Shown in pieces: positions 33,816 to 43,021 of a stretch of 64,000 nt of DNA. The position numbers were made by a program, and so were the translations under genes. How positions within the stretch are numbered: position 1 is the stretch's first letter; each line of letters starts with the position of its first letter. The stretch comes from CBDCKR01 sp964572045 (GTDB taxonomy: Bacteria; Gemmatimonadota; Gemmatimonadetes; Longimicrobiales; Gaopeijiaceae). Below the pieces are notes generated by a model. That model was not told the origin of the DNA, did not search any database, and worked only from the letters and a program-made list of their open reading frames with translations. The stretch spans positions 11,559 through 75,558 of the forward strand of contig CAZNEI010000008.1 of assembly GCA_964572045.1 (NCBI GenBank), written 5' to 3'.

Positions 33816-35597
33816 GTGAGTGTCAAACAATGCGACCAGATGCCCATGGCCCGAAAGCTCATTAGAGGGCTGGTCCTCCTTGCTGGCTTTACTGCGCCTG
33901 GAGCGGTCCACCTCGAAGGACAGACGTGCCCGCACGGCCGGATTTCCTTCATCTTCATCAACAGTCACCCCGTCTTCGACACGGCAAACTTCGGCAACGG
34001 GAAGTCTTTCGGGTGGCTCTTCAATTTCGCCAACTGGCTCCACATGGAGACCGACGAAGACGTCATCGAGGGGGAGCTGCTCTTCGGCGTGGGCGACTGC
34101 TACGATCCCTTCCTCGTCGCAGAGTCCGAGAGGATCATTCGTCAGCTGGACTTCATTGCGCGGGTCGACGTCTTCGCGGTGCCCCAGGATGATGGCTCTG
34201 TGCACATCGTCGTCGATACACAGGACGAATGGACCCTCCAGGTCACGGCCCGGGCGCGCTTCGACGAGGGCTTCGAGTTCAACGGGATGGACGTCGCCGA
34301 GGAGAACGTGTTGGGCAGAGGGGTGGCTGCTCGCGCGTTTTATCGAGAACGGCGCGAGGCGCGGGAAATCGGTGGGGCGATCCAGACCATACAGTTCATG
34401 GGGACCCGTTGGGATGCACAGCTCCGCGCGGGAGAAACCCGAGTCGGTCCCTTCTTCCAGCAGGCCTTCGTATATCCGTTTGTGGGCGAAGTGGGGCGGT
34501 ACACCGCCACGCAGTTCTACAGCAGGCGAGAGGATGGCTTTGCCTACAGCCTGCCGGACGGTGGCACCTACACGCACATCGTGACCCCTTTCGTCAGAAA
34601 ACGGGGAGCGCTGACCGTGGGCACCCGTCTAGGAGAAGCCGGCCGGCTCACCACCCTCGGACTCGGGGTCTCCCGAGATGACCTCGATTTCACACCCTTC
34701 GAGGGTGGGCCCGAAGCCGTTCGCAATCGCGACTTCGCCAACGGCGAGCCAGCCCCGCCCGAGCTGGCCGCATTCACATCGGGACAGACCCGTGGCAGCG
34801 CCGTCACCCGCCTCAGCATCATGCTCGGGCGGAGGAACCTGCGGTTCGAGCGGAGAGCCGGTCTCGACGCCCTCCGCGGCGTCCAGGATGTTCCGGTGGG
34901 CGGAGAGGCTTCGCTGACGCTCGGTCGAAGCATCGGGTTTCTCGCTTCGGAGGCAGGCCGGGAGGAGAACGACTTTCTCGGGCGCATCCGTACTTTCGGA
35001 TCGGTGGCGCCGGGCCGCTGGGTCCTCGCGGCAGGCCTGGGCTTCGAGGTGCGCAGGATTCTCGACGGCCCCGAGCAGGGATGGCGCGACGCCATCGGCG
35101 AGTTCGACGTCTACGCGTATTGGCAGCCAACGGAGGTCGGTCGACATACGCTCTTTGCGCGGTTCTCCGGGGCCGCTGGCTGGTCGATGACCACTCCGTT
35201 CCAGGTGACCCTGGGAGGTCCGTTCAACCTCCGGGGGTACGGGCTGGACCGCGCCCCGGGCGGCCGTCGGGTCGTGGGGTCGCTCGAGGATCGGATTTTC
35301 CTTGTCTCCCCGGGCTCCGGACTCTTCGACCTCGGGGCCACGGTGTTCGCCGACATCGGATCTGTCTGGGAGGGCGGCGCCCCGTTCGGAGCTGACTCGG
35401 GCCTCGGCGCGAGCGTCGGAGCTGGACTCCGCGTCGGCTTTCCTGCTGGCACCCACGGAGTGATCAGAATCGATCTCGCCGCGCCGGTGACGGGACCCGA
35501 CGCATTCACGAAGCCCGTCTTCCGGATCACGGCGGCGGAGCTGCTCGGTCTGCTTCAAGGATTCCAGGATCCGCAGCTCAGCCGAAGCAGTCGTTAG
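33816..35597 (+). CDS. Omp85-family (BamA/TamA-like) outer membrane protein
   Basis: About 593 residues. A signal peptide (ARKLIRGLVLLAGFTAPGA) is followed by a POTRA-like segment (ESERIIRQLDFIARVDVFAV, then DDGSVHIVVDTQDEW). The rest is a beta-barrel with alternating strands. A hallmark is PFQVTLGGPFNLRGYGLD, the Omp85 LRGY motif, and the C-terminal strands FDLGATVFADIGSVWEG and GVIRIDLAAPV. Only one POTRA is apparent, so it is more like a surface-antigen/patatin-associated or TamA-like member than BamA. The start GTG at 33816 has AGGCGAG upstream; ATG at 33840 or 33846 is possible. Confidence 0.88.
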   Translation: MSVKQCDQMPMARKLIRGLVLLAGFTAPGAVHLEGQTCPHGRISFIFINSHPVFDTANFGNGKSFGWLFNFANWLHMETDEDVIEGELLFGVGDCYDPFLVAESERIIRQLDFIARVDVFAVPQDDGSVHIVVDTQDEWTLQVTARARFDEGFEFNGMDVAEENVLGRGVAARAFYRERREAREIGGAIQTIQFMGTRWDAQLRAGETRVGPFFQQAFVYPFVGEVGRYTATQFYSRREDGFAYSLPDGGTYTHIVTPFVRKRGALTVGTRLGEAGRLTTLGLGVSRDDLDFTPFEGGPEAVRNRDFANGEPAPPELAAFTSGQTRGSAVTRLSIMLGRRNLRFERRAGLDALRGVQDVPVGGEASLTLGRSIGFLASEAGREENDFLGRIRTFGSVAPGRWVLAAGLGFEVRRILDGPEQGWRDAIGEFDVYAYWQPTEVGRHTLFARFSGAAGWSMTTPFQVTLGGPFNLRGYGLDRAPGGRRVVGSLEDRIFLVSPGSGLFDLGATVFADIGSVWEGGAPFGADSGLGASVGAGLRVGFPAGTHGVIRIDLAAPVTGPDAFTKPVFRITAAELLGLLQGFQDPQLSRSSR

Positions 35598-35807
35598 CCG
35601 TCGGGCGCGTTTGCCGCCCGCGTCGGGAGCAGTCCCGCTCGCGACCACCCGACGAAAACGGAGGGTCACCCGCGCCATCAGCGCTCATCCGCCGCTGGAC
35701 AAAACTAGACCTTTACTCCGGAAACATACTTTTGTAGGTTTGGTGTTACCCGTTGCCGCGCGTGCTAAGCTGTTTTCGCCTCCTCGTTTAGCGCGTCGGG
35801 CAACGGC

Positions 35808-36725
35808 ATGGTCTTTGCCAGCGTCGCGAACCTTCCCCATTCGAGAGACGGCGCCCGCAACGAAATGTTTTCGACTTCCCGTGGCTTAGATTCCTTCGAC
35901 CAATACCTGCAAGACGTCGAGGAATACCCACTCATCCAGGATCCCGCCGAGGAGCGGGCCCTGGCCCGCCGGGCTCGGGCCGGCGACAGGGAGGCCGCTG
36001 AGCGCCTCGTCACGGCCAACCTGCGGTTCGTCATCTCCTACGTGAAAAAGTACCAGGGGCGGGGCTTAGGTCTAGCCGAGCTCGTCTGCATCGGCAACGA
36101 GGGTCTGCTCAAGGCGGTAAAGAAGTTCGATCCAGACAAGGGCGTGAAGTTCATCTCGTACGCCGTCTGGTGGATTCGGCAGACCGTACTACAAGCCCTC
36201 GCGGAGCAGACTCGATCCGTCCGCATCCCCTTGAACCAGAACTCGAACCTGGCCAAGCTGGCTCGCATCGATACGGCACTGACGCAGCAACTCGGGCGAT
36301 CGCCGACGATCCAGGAGATCGCTCGCGAGATGGACGAGCCTATCGATACGATCCGTGCGCTCCGTCGCGTCGCGGCGAGCGAGCTGAGCCTCGATGCGCC
36401 GATCGATCGGAGCGACGGCAACAGTGCCAGCTTCGGAGAGAGGTTCGCAGGAGCCGAGGCCATTGACATCGAGGCGGACGTCGAAGCGATCGCCCGACGG
36501 GATTTTCTGGAGGTCATGTTCGACAGCTACCTGACCGAGCGGGAGCGCAAGATCCTATACCTGTACTACGGTCTGGATGATGGTGAGGAGCGGACGCTGG
36601 AAGAGATCGGATCGTTGCTCGGCGTCACCCGCGAGCGGATCCGGCAGATTCGCAACCGGGCATTCGAAAAGCTCCGCGAGAGCCCCCAAGGTGACTCTCT
36701 CTCGGGATTCTGGAGCGCGAACTGA
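35808..36725 (+). CDS. Second primary-type sigma-70 factor lacking region 1.1
   Basis: A 305-residue sigma factor of the RpoD/RpoS group, with DQYLQDVEEYPLIQ (region 1.2), ANLRFVISYVKKYQGRGLGL, then GVKFISYAVWWIRQTVLQAL and IPLNQNSNLAKL, and region 4.2 SLLGVTRERIRQIRNRAFEK. It is a paralogue of the factor at 20447. The N-terminal ~19 residues before MFSTSRGLDSFDQYL are weakly supported, so ATG at 35865 may be the true start. A surface-antigen pseudogene starts immediately after the stop. Confidence 0.95.
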   Translation: MVFASVANLPHSRDGARNEMFSTSRGLDSFDQYLQDVEEYPLIQDPAEERALARRARAGDREAAERLVTANLRFVISYVKKYQGRGLGLAELVCIGNEGLLKAVKKFDPDKGVKFISYAVWWIRQTVLQALAEQTRSVRIPLNQNSNLAKLARIDTALTQQLGRSPTIQEIAREMDEPIDTIRALRRVAASELSLDAPIDRSDGNSASFGERFAGAEAIDIEADVEAIARRDFLEVMFDSYLTERERKILYLYYGLDDGEERTLEEIGSLLGVTRERIRQIRNRAFEKLRESPQGDSLSGFWSAN

Positions 36726-36728
36726 CAG

Positions 36729-37384
36729 TTGTCGACGCTTGCCGTTCGGCGACAGGCCACGACGATTGTGCGTCAACGGCATCTGAGCGGGCTGGCTCGC
36801 GTGCCCTCCGAGGTTGGACTCGCACTTCGACTCCAGTGGAACGAGACCGTTGATTCCGGCAACCAGCTTCCCGGCTCCAGCGCAGCGATGAACACCCTCG
36901 CGGGTCTCTTTGCGGACCAGGACTACTCAGACCCGTACTTTCGTTCAAGCGCACAGCTGAGCTACGGCTGGACCCTGGGCAGCCCCTCATCCACCCTCCG
37001 GTTCTCGGGGCTCTGGGAGCGCGATCGCTCAGGGGAAAACGCCGTCGCTCAGAGCTCAATCGGGAGCGGAATTCATCGGCCCGTCCTGCGAATCAACGAC
37101 GGAACCGGTTGGGCCCTGGAAGCCACCTATTCGTAAAGGAGCACGGCCAAGGGCCTCAAGACCCGGGCAACCGCACGGATCGGTACGTTTGGCAACCAAG
37201 GCCATCGATCGCTTTGGTGGCGGTCCAGCTTCGAGCGCCATTTCAGTACGTTGGCCGCGCGCATGGAGGGGCGTCTGAGTCTCGGATTCTCCTCCGAAGA
37301 GACTCCGGTCCAGTCGCTCCACCTGCTGGGAGGACGCCACACGCTCCCCGGCCATGCCTACCGGTCCTTTGTCGGGAACCGCCT
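36729..37384 (+). pseudogene. Surface-antigen (Omp85-like) barrel gene, 5' part, interrupted by an IS
   Basis: The frame reads as beta-barrel strands: EVGLALRLQWNETVDSG, SSAQLSYGWTLGSPSS and STLRFSGLWERD. It hits an in-frame TAA at 37134-37136. The same frame continues beyond the stop with FSSEETPVQSLHLLGGRHTL and PGHAYRSFVGNRL, the usual approach to the last strands of such barrels. It is cut at 37384 by the IS21-family element. No signal peptide or POTRA precedes it, so the N-terminal part is missing too. Confidence 0.8.
37380..37384. repeat. Target site duplication, left copy (CGCCT)
   Basis: CGCCT directly before the TGT of the IS21-family element; its twin is at 39383-39387. IS21 elements make short duplications, so the length fits. 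Confidence 0.85.
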
Positions 37385-37426
37385 TGTCAAGGGCCGCCGG
37401 AAATCTGACACTTCTGGCCACCGAAA
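37385..37426. repeat. Terminal inverted repeat, istB side
   Basis: This pairs with 39341-39382 in inverted orientation. About two-thirds of positions are identical without gaps. Confidence 0.8.
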
Positions 37427-37507
37427 ACCTGACACTTTGAGGTCCGCCCAGCGGAGGGAGCGAAGCGACCGGAGGGGGGCGGACCTGGAGTCTCTGGTGG
37501 GCACCCA

Positions 37508-38232
37508 TCACAGGGTCTCTCGATCGCCGGAGCGCTCGGCTGACATGGCCCGGGCGGCCGTCGGGTGGATCGCTTTGGAGAGTTCGGCGTGGCGTCGCAT
37601 CCGGTAGCTGTTGCCGCGGATGTTGACGATATGGCAGCGGTGGAGCACCCGGTCCAGCGGTTGACGAGCTGGAAGAAGAGGATGGCGCCGCTCCGGGTGA
37701 CCGGGAGGTAGCCGATCTCGTCGACCACGAGAGGCGCCGGGTGAGTCAGGGTCTTGAGACGCTGGTTCAGCCGTCCCGCGGCTTGGGCCTCCTCGAGCGA
37801 GTCGATCAGGTCGGTCAGGGTGCCGTAGTAGACCCTGCGCCCGCTCTCTGCCGCGGCAATGGCTAGGCTGATGGCCAGATGCGTTTTGCCGACGCCGGGC
37901 GGGCCGAGAAAGACGACGTTCTCCTTGCGCTCCACGAAGCCGAGCTCGTGGAGCGAGTCGATCTGTTCCCGCTTGACGGAGGGCTGGAAGCTGAAGTCGA
38001 AGTCCGCGAGCGTCTTGATGGCCGGAAGCCGGCTCGACCGCATCGCCGTCTGCAGGCGGCGGCTGTTACGGAGCGCGATCTGGGCGGAGAGGAGCCGCTC
38101 GATCGCCTCGGCTGCGGTCGTGCCTCCGCCGTCCACGCCGACCAGGATCTCGTCCAGGGCCTCCAGGGCCCCCGGCATCTTCAGGTCGGCCAGTTGGGCC
38201 GCGATCCGCTCACGGCGCGAGAGCGGCTTCAC
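37508..38232 (-). pseudogene. istB: istB helper ATPase pseudogene with internal deletion and frameshift
   Basis: IstB is an AAA+ helper for the IstA transposase. The N-terminal region and Walker A (FLGPPGVGKTHLAISL) and Walker B (LVVDEIGYLP) are intact. After FFQLVNRW near 37655 the frame shifts and resumes as DRVLHRCHIVNIRGNSYRM, which is the normal C-terminal end. About 30 residues are lost at the junction, the region that holds the sensor-1 type Asn in the family (ILTSNK-like). The ORF length is not a multiple of three. The protein is almost certainly inactive. Confidence 0.85.
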
Positions 38233-39226
38233 TGCACGTCCCCCGTGATCCTGGCGTATGCGGCCAGTGGGCGCTGTTCGACGTCGACGACGGGCGGCAG
38301 TGCCGCTGCCCGCGTGCGCGTTGCCCCTTGAGGGTCAGGCTTCGGCACCACCACCGACCGGTACGGCCAGGGAGTCAAGGGTGTTAGATGCGGTCGCTCC
38401 CGTTCGAAGCGGTCCGCGGGCCGCTCCTTCAGCGTGCCGTGGATCCGGACGTTGGCGTCTCGGTCGAGCCACCGGAGCACGCGCGCGTTGAGATCGTCGT
38501 CAGAGACGAACTCCCGACCATAGAAGAAGCTCTCGCGGATGTACCGGATCGGTCGCTCCACCTTGCCCAGTGATGGCTGAAGCGCAGGAACTCCGGGTTC
38601 TCGACCAGCCGGCCGCCCTCTGCACGGCCGTCCTCGATGATCACCGCCTTCATCTGGTCGAACAGCAGTTCCGACGGGACGCCCCCGAAGTACCGGAACG
38701 CCGCCTCCAGCCCTCCCATCACCACCGGCATCGTCTGGCGCTCGTAGTAGTTCAGCCACATCAGCCGCGAGTAGCCGAGCACCACGATCAGTGCGTGCCG
38801 CTTGCCCCATGGCAGCCGGAAGTCTGCAAAGTCCACCTGCCCCTGGTGGCCCGGAGGGGTCTCGAACCGTTCCACAGGCTCCTCCGGAGGCCGCGGCCGA
38901 ACCCGTCGCACGTACCGCTTCACCTGGCTGTAGCTGCCCCGATAGCCCGCATCCTGAACTTCCTTGAACAGCCGCGTGGCCGTCAGCTTCGGATACTCGG
39001 CCAGCCGGACGTCAATGATCGCCTTATAGGGGTCCAGCTTCGACGGCACCGGCGGCCTCGGCCGATACCTCACGACTTCCTCGTCCAGATCCCGGTCCAG
39101 CTGCCCCGTCGCGATCCAACGATATATCGTGTCGCGGCTCACCCCCACATGCCGGGCGATCGGCGCCTTCGTCATCCCCTGCTCCAGGTAGTGGCGCAGA
39201 AGAACCCGCTTCTCTCTCCCGATCAT
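38229..39226 (-). pseudogene. istA: istA transposase pseudogene, 46-bp frameshifting deletion
   Basis: It begins MIGREKRVLLRHYLEQGM with an HTH (KAPIARHVGVSRDTIYRW). The catalytic Asp regions QVDFADF and LFDQMKAV are present. After FLRFSHHW (near 38566) the frame breaks and resumes as GKVERPIRYIRESFF, which carries the catalytic Glu. Comparison with the remnant at 6029 shows that GFRIRACRPYRAQTK is missing here, a loss of 46 bases. The stop overlaps the istB start (ATGA). Confidence 0.87.
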
Positions 39227-39340
39227 CGCGTCTCCAGTCCTGAATGAAGACGCCAGCGTAGAGCACCGTCCGCCCAACCTCACGAACCCTCTCGTCCACC
39301 GCCGAGAACAACCCCCGATCAACCCCCCGAGATGTACGAC

Positions 39341-39382
39341 TTTCGACGGCCACAACTGTCGAATTTTGAACGGCCGCCAACA
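39341..39382. repeat. Terminal inverted repeat, istA side
   Basis: Outer end of the element next to istA; partner of 37385-37426 and similar to the left end of the remnant at 5877. Confidence 0.8.
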
Positions 39383-39387
39383 CGCCT
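39383..39387. repeat. Target site duplication, right copy (CGCCT)
   Basis: CGCCT follows the element directly and repeats 37380-37384. Confidence 0.85.
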
Positions 39388-39660
39388 CTTATGCCTTCGG
39401 ATCGAAGCTCACGGCCCATGCTCGCGCCGTGGCTTGCCATTCGCGCCTTCGCGGCCACCGGCGCCACGCGCCTCTCCTGCGATACCCTGCCGGAGGGTTG
39501 GCCCGTTCGCGGCACCGGCGGATTCAAGAGCTCGATGGGAACGGGCATCGGTCTAGTAGGATGGAACCTCCTTCACGTCGACGTGGGGCGCGGCCTCGGC
39601 GAGAGTGGCGGGTGGGAATTGCTCCCGTCCGTGCGGCGGAGGCTCTGGGAGTGGCTCTGA
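39388..39660 (+). pseudogene. Surface-antigen barrel gene, 3' part beyond the IS
   Basis: With the IS and one CGCCT removed, the upstream frame continues LLCLRIEAH and then shifts by one frame near 39412 to MLAPWLAIRAFAATGA, LPEGWPVRGTGGFKSSMG, GWNLLHVDVGRGLGE and RRRLWEWL. These are the closing strands of an outer-membrane barrel, and the terminal aromatic residues fit. So the gene has a stop, an insertion and a frameshift. Confidence 0.75.
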
Positions 39661-40225
39661 CGTCCTGAGCGGGTGGCCCCCCACGGACAACCGGACCCTA
39701 TCCGGAGATGCACGTGCGAGGGCGACTCCTTCTGCTGGCACGGCCCTGAGGCCCGTCTGTCAGAAGGGCCGTGCCTCCGGCGGAGACCGACGGCTGTCGT
39801 CGTCGGTCTCTCCAAGACGGGGTAAGCCGTCTATGACGAGAAGGCAAGGCTCGTGACCGAGGCAACACCGAAGGTCCGGGAGTCTGAGAACGTGGAGGGC
39901 CTGATCGAGCTGACCATGCCCTCCGGGAGCCATGCTGTCCCTGCTCCCTGGCCCTTGCTGCGAATGCCGGTAGTAGCCTGAGATCTCAGCCTGACGCGCC
40001 TCCAACTGTAGAGTGAGAGGGGAATCGTGCCGGACCCCAAAGAAGTGGTCGGAGGTTCAAGGCCCGGACGGCAGCGCCCCGCTCGCGTCGCAGTTCACGG
40101 CGGTGGACGCCGAGGGTACCAGCTCCTCAACGCGGCAGACGGCATGTTCACCGATGCGCGTACAGCGCCGAAGCTCCGTTGTCCGCTTCCAAGATCTTGG
40201 CAAGCCCCGTGGGGAGGGCCACGAC
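39661..40225. other. 565-bp gap with a tandem hairpin cluster, no gene
   Basis: It lies between the convergent surface-antigen remnant and polA. No open frame has coding character. Three successive hairpins occupy 39738-39832; the rest is featureless. Confidence 0.6.
39738..39832. terminator. Three tandem perfect hairpins between convergent genes
   Basis: First GCACGGCCCT (39738) with AGGGCCGTGC (39765), 10 bp. Second GAGACCGACG (39783) with CGTCGGTCTC (39801), 10 bp. Third AGACGG (39815) with CCGTCT (39827), 6 bp. All are perfect. No T-run follows, so they may be terminators or a structured RNA. Confidence 0.5.
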
Positions 40226-43018
40226 CTATCTCTTTGTGTCGTACCAAGAACCCCCCACATCCCCCTCGGCGACCAGAGGCACGTCAAGTTCTACCGCCCC
40301 CTCCATACGAGAGATGACGAGCTCGGCGACGGCATCCTCCTCGCCCTTCGGAACCTCGAACAGCAGCTCGTCGTGGACTTGAAGGAGCAGACGCGCCCCC
40401 GTATCCGCCGCCTTCAGGGCGTCGGATACATCGATCATTGCCCTCTTGATGATGTCTGCCGCTGTTCCCTGAATGGGTGTATTCTGTGCAACTCGTTCGC
40501 CGAACTGCCGCACGTTCCAGTTCCGGGCTCTGAGCTCGGGAACGTAGCGCCGCCTTCCCATGAGCGTCTCGACGAACCCCATCTCCCTGGCCCTGGCGAT
40601 CTGATCGTCAAGATAGGACCGAACACCGCGGAACCGCGTGAAGTATTGGTCGATGAACGCCTTCGCCTCGTCCCTGTCGATCCCGAGTTGCCGTGCGAGC
40701 GAGAAGGCACCCTGACCGTATAACGTGGCGAAGTTGATAGTCTTCGCCTGCCCGCGTTGCTCAGACGTGACCTGGTCGAGGGCCACACCGAAGATGACCG
40801 AGGCTGTTTGTTTGTGGACGTCAATGCCCTTGCGAAAAGCCTCCACGAGGGGCTCATCCCCTGAGAAGTGGGCGAGGATACGCAATTCGACCTGCGAATA
40901 ATCCGCACCGTAAAAGAGGAATCCATCATCCGGGATGAAGCCCTTGCGAATCTCTCGCCCCAGATGCGTCCGGATTGGAATGTTCTGGAGGTTCGGGTCG
41001 CTTGAGGAAAGGCGTCCTGTGGCGGCCACCGTTTGGTTGAACCGGGTGTGAATCCGCCCCGTTCGGCGGTTTACGAGTTGGGGAAGCGCGTCCACGTATG
41101 TCGACCGGAGCTTCGCAAGCTCACGGTACTCGAGCATGAGTCTCGGGATCTCGTGGCCCTGACCAGCGAGTTGCTCGAGGACCGAAGAGTCGGTCGAGGG
41201 TCCGGTCTTCGTGCGCTTGATGACGGGAAGGCACAATTTCTCGAACAGGATCTCGCGAAGTTGCGGGGTGGAGTTCAGGTTGAACTGCGTCCCGGCCACC
41301 TTGTAGATCTCCTGGCGGATGAGCGTCAAGTCCCGGTCGAGCCGCTCGCTCATCTCCTGGAAGAAGTCAGTGTCGATGCGAATCCCGCGGAGTTCCATCT
41401 CCGTCAGGACCTCAACCAGCGGCATCTCCAGCTCATCGAAGAGGTCGGCCAGAGCCCGATCCTCCAAGTCCTCCTTGAGGCGGTTCGAGATCTGAAGCGT
41501 GGCGCCAATCTGAGCGACGGCGTAGGCACACGCGGATTCCTGGTCCACGCCGGCGAAGCTGACGCGCTTCTTTCCGGTCCCTACGATCTCTTGATGGCGT
41601 GGCAGGGAGAAGCCGAGAAGGTCTCGACAGAGGGCCTCCAGGTCATGAGCCCGGCGGCCGGGATCCAGGACGTAGGAGGCGACCGTCACATCAAAGGTGA
41701 TCCCGCCTAGTATCACGCCCGATCGCGCGAGGGCGAGGGCCGAAGTCTTCAGGTCGGCTCCCACCTTTTCGATCGACGGATCTTCGAGAAGCTCCACGAG
41801 GGCGCTGAGCTCCTCGACATCGAAGTTCGGGAGATTGGGGATCTCCGTAGACTCCAAGGCCAGCCTGGGCTCGCCGGGGGGTACATGCCCAAACGACAGG
41901 TAGAAGATCTCACCTGGGTCCACGGCCAGGGCAAGGCCCACGAGCGGCGTCCGATGAGGATCGGGGAATGCGGTGTGGACGGCCAGGCCCAAGCGACCGG
42001 CCGACCGGGCGTACTGTACGACGGAGGCCACTCCGGATGCTCGGGTGACAAGAGTGTGTCTCGGGGGATCAGGGACCGGGACCGGGCTCGGCGTTCCTGT
42101 CCCCTCCCGCGGCCTGGGGGGGCCGCGGGGTACGAATCGCTGCATGAGGCGGTGAAACTCCATCTCGACAAAGAAGCGATGCAGCCGCTCAGCGTCGGGC
42201 TCGCGGACCTTCAGCGCCTCAAGGTCGAGCGCGACGTCGAGATCGGTCATGATCGTCACCAACTCCTTCGAGAGGCGCACGTCTTCGGCGTGCTCGGTGA
42301 GCGACTTGCGAACTCGAGTGCCGGGAATCTCGCTGGCATGTTCGAGAATGGCCTCGATGCTCCCATACTCTCCCAGGAGTCGTCGCGCCGTCTTCGGCCC
42401 CACGCCCTTCGCACCCGGGATGTTGTCGGAAGAGTCGCCGATGAGAGCCAAATAGTCGACGACCTGCGTGGCAGGGACACCGAACTTCTTGTGAGCGTTG
42501 CTCACGTCCACCCACTCGGGCGCCACGCCCGTCCGCCCCCCGCGACCGGGGTTCAGGAGGTGGATTCCCGGACCAATCATCTGGTACAGGTCCTTGTCGC
42601 CCGAGACGATCACCGCCTCCAACCCCGCATCCCTCGCCTTCAGCGCCAAGGTCCCGATAACGTCGTCGGCCTCGTAGCCAGCGAGCTCCACCAAGGCTTC
42701 GTTGAACCCCGCCAGCAGCTCACGGACACGAGGGAGGCTGGCTCGCAACTCGTCGGGCATCTTTTCTCGCGTAGCCTTGTATGCCGGATAGACCTTGTCC
42801 CGGTGGCTGTTTCCCGCATCGAAGACGACCGCGAGGTAGTCGGGCTGATATTCGTCACGGATCTCGACCAGGAAGTTCGCAAATCCGAAGGGGACGGAGG
42901 TGTTCTCCCCTTGGGAGTTGGTCAGCGGCCGGTGAATGAACGCGTAGAAAGCCCTGTAGATGAGGGCGTAGGCGTCGATCAAGAAAAGACGGGGAGCTTG
43001 CTTCGTGGGGATATCCAT
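40226..43018 (-). CDS. polA: DNA polymerase I, proofreading site apparently lost
   Basis: About 930 residues. The 5'-3' exonuclease domain is normal (FLIDAYALIYRAFYAF, VFDAGNSHRDKVYPAYKATR, VSGDKDLYQ, DYLALIGDSSDNIPGAKGVG). The polymerase domain has motif A DYSQVELRILAHFSGD, motif B QAKTINFATLYGQGAF and motif C LQVHDELLFEV. In the middle 3'-5' exonuclease-like domain the Asp-x-Glu of active enzymes is replaced (LGLAVHTAFPD), and the expected LKYD reads LKTS, as in inactive exonuclease domains of Thermus and Bacillus Pol I. It fills gaps in repair and removes RNA primers. GTG at 43021 may start it instead of ATG at 43018. Confidence 0.95.
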   Translation of the reverse strand: MDIPTKQAPRLFLIDAYALIYRAFYAFIHRPLTNSQGENTSVPFGFANFLVEIRDEYQPDYLAVVFDAGNSHRDKVYPAYKATREKMPDELRASLPRVRELLAGFNEALVELAGYEADDVIGTLALKARDAGLEAVIVSGDKDLYQMIGPGIHLLNPGRGGRTGVAPEWVDVSNAHKKFGVPATQVVDYLALIGDSSDNIPGAKGVGPKTARRLLGEYGSIEAILEHASEIPGTRVRKSLTEHAEDVRLSKELVTIMTDLDVALDLEALKVREPDAERLHRFFVEMEFHRLMQRFVPRGPPRPREGTGTPSPVPVPDPPRHTLVTRASGVASVVQYARSAGRLGLAVHTAFPDPHRTPLVGLALAVDPGEIFYLSFGHVPPGEPRLALESTEIPNLPNFDVEELSALVELLEDPSIEKVGADLKTSALALARSGVILGGITFDVTVASYVLDPGRRAHDLEALCRDLLGFSLPRHQEIVGTGKKRVSFAGVDQESACAYAVAQIGATLQISNRLKEDLEDRALADLFDELEMPLVEVLTEMELRGIRIDTDFFQEMSERLDRDLTLIRQEIYKVAGTQFNLNSTPQLREILFEKLCLPVIKRTKTGPSTDSSVLEQLAGQGHEIPRLMLEYRELAKLRSTYVDALPQLVNRRTGRIHTRFNQTVAATGRLSSSDPNLQNIPIRTHLGREIRKGFIPDDGFLFYGADYSQVELRILAHFSGDEPLVEAFRKGIDVHKQTASVIFGVALDQVTSEQRGQAKTINFATLYGQGAFSLARQLGIDRDEAKAFIDQYFTRFRGVRSYLDDQIARAREMGFVETLMGRRRYVPELRARNWNVRQFGERVAQNTPIQGTAADIIKRAMIDVSDALKAADTGARLLLQVHDELLFEVPKGEEDAVAELVISRMEGAVELDVPLVAEGDVGGSWYDTKR

Positions 43019-43021
43019 CAC

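Larger units (their letters stand above)
37385..39382 (-). mobile_element. IS21-family insertion sequence, about 2.0 kb, both genes broken
   Basis: It begins TGTCAAGGGCCG at 37385 and ends CGGCCGCCAACA at 39382. Read inward from each end, the termini match ungapped over ~42 bases (shared GGCCG, GACA, TGGCC and CGAAA blocks), as imperfect inverted repeats. The 37385 end also carries tandem sub-repeats (AAATCTGACACTT and AAACCTGACACTT), typical of IS21. Flanks are CGCCT on both sides. It encodes istA (38229-39226) and istB (37508-38232), which overlap by 4 bases. Both carry a frameshifting deletion. The insertion splits a surface-antigen gene. Confidence 0.9.
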
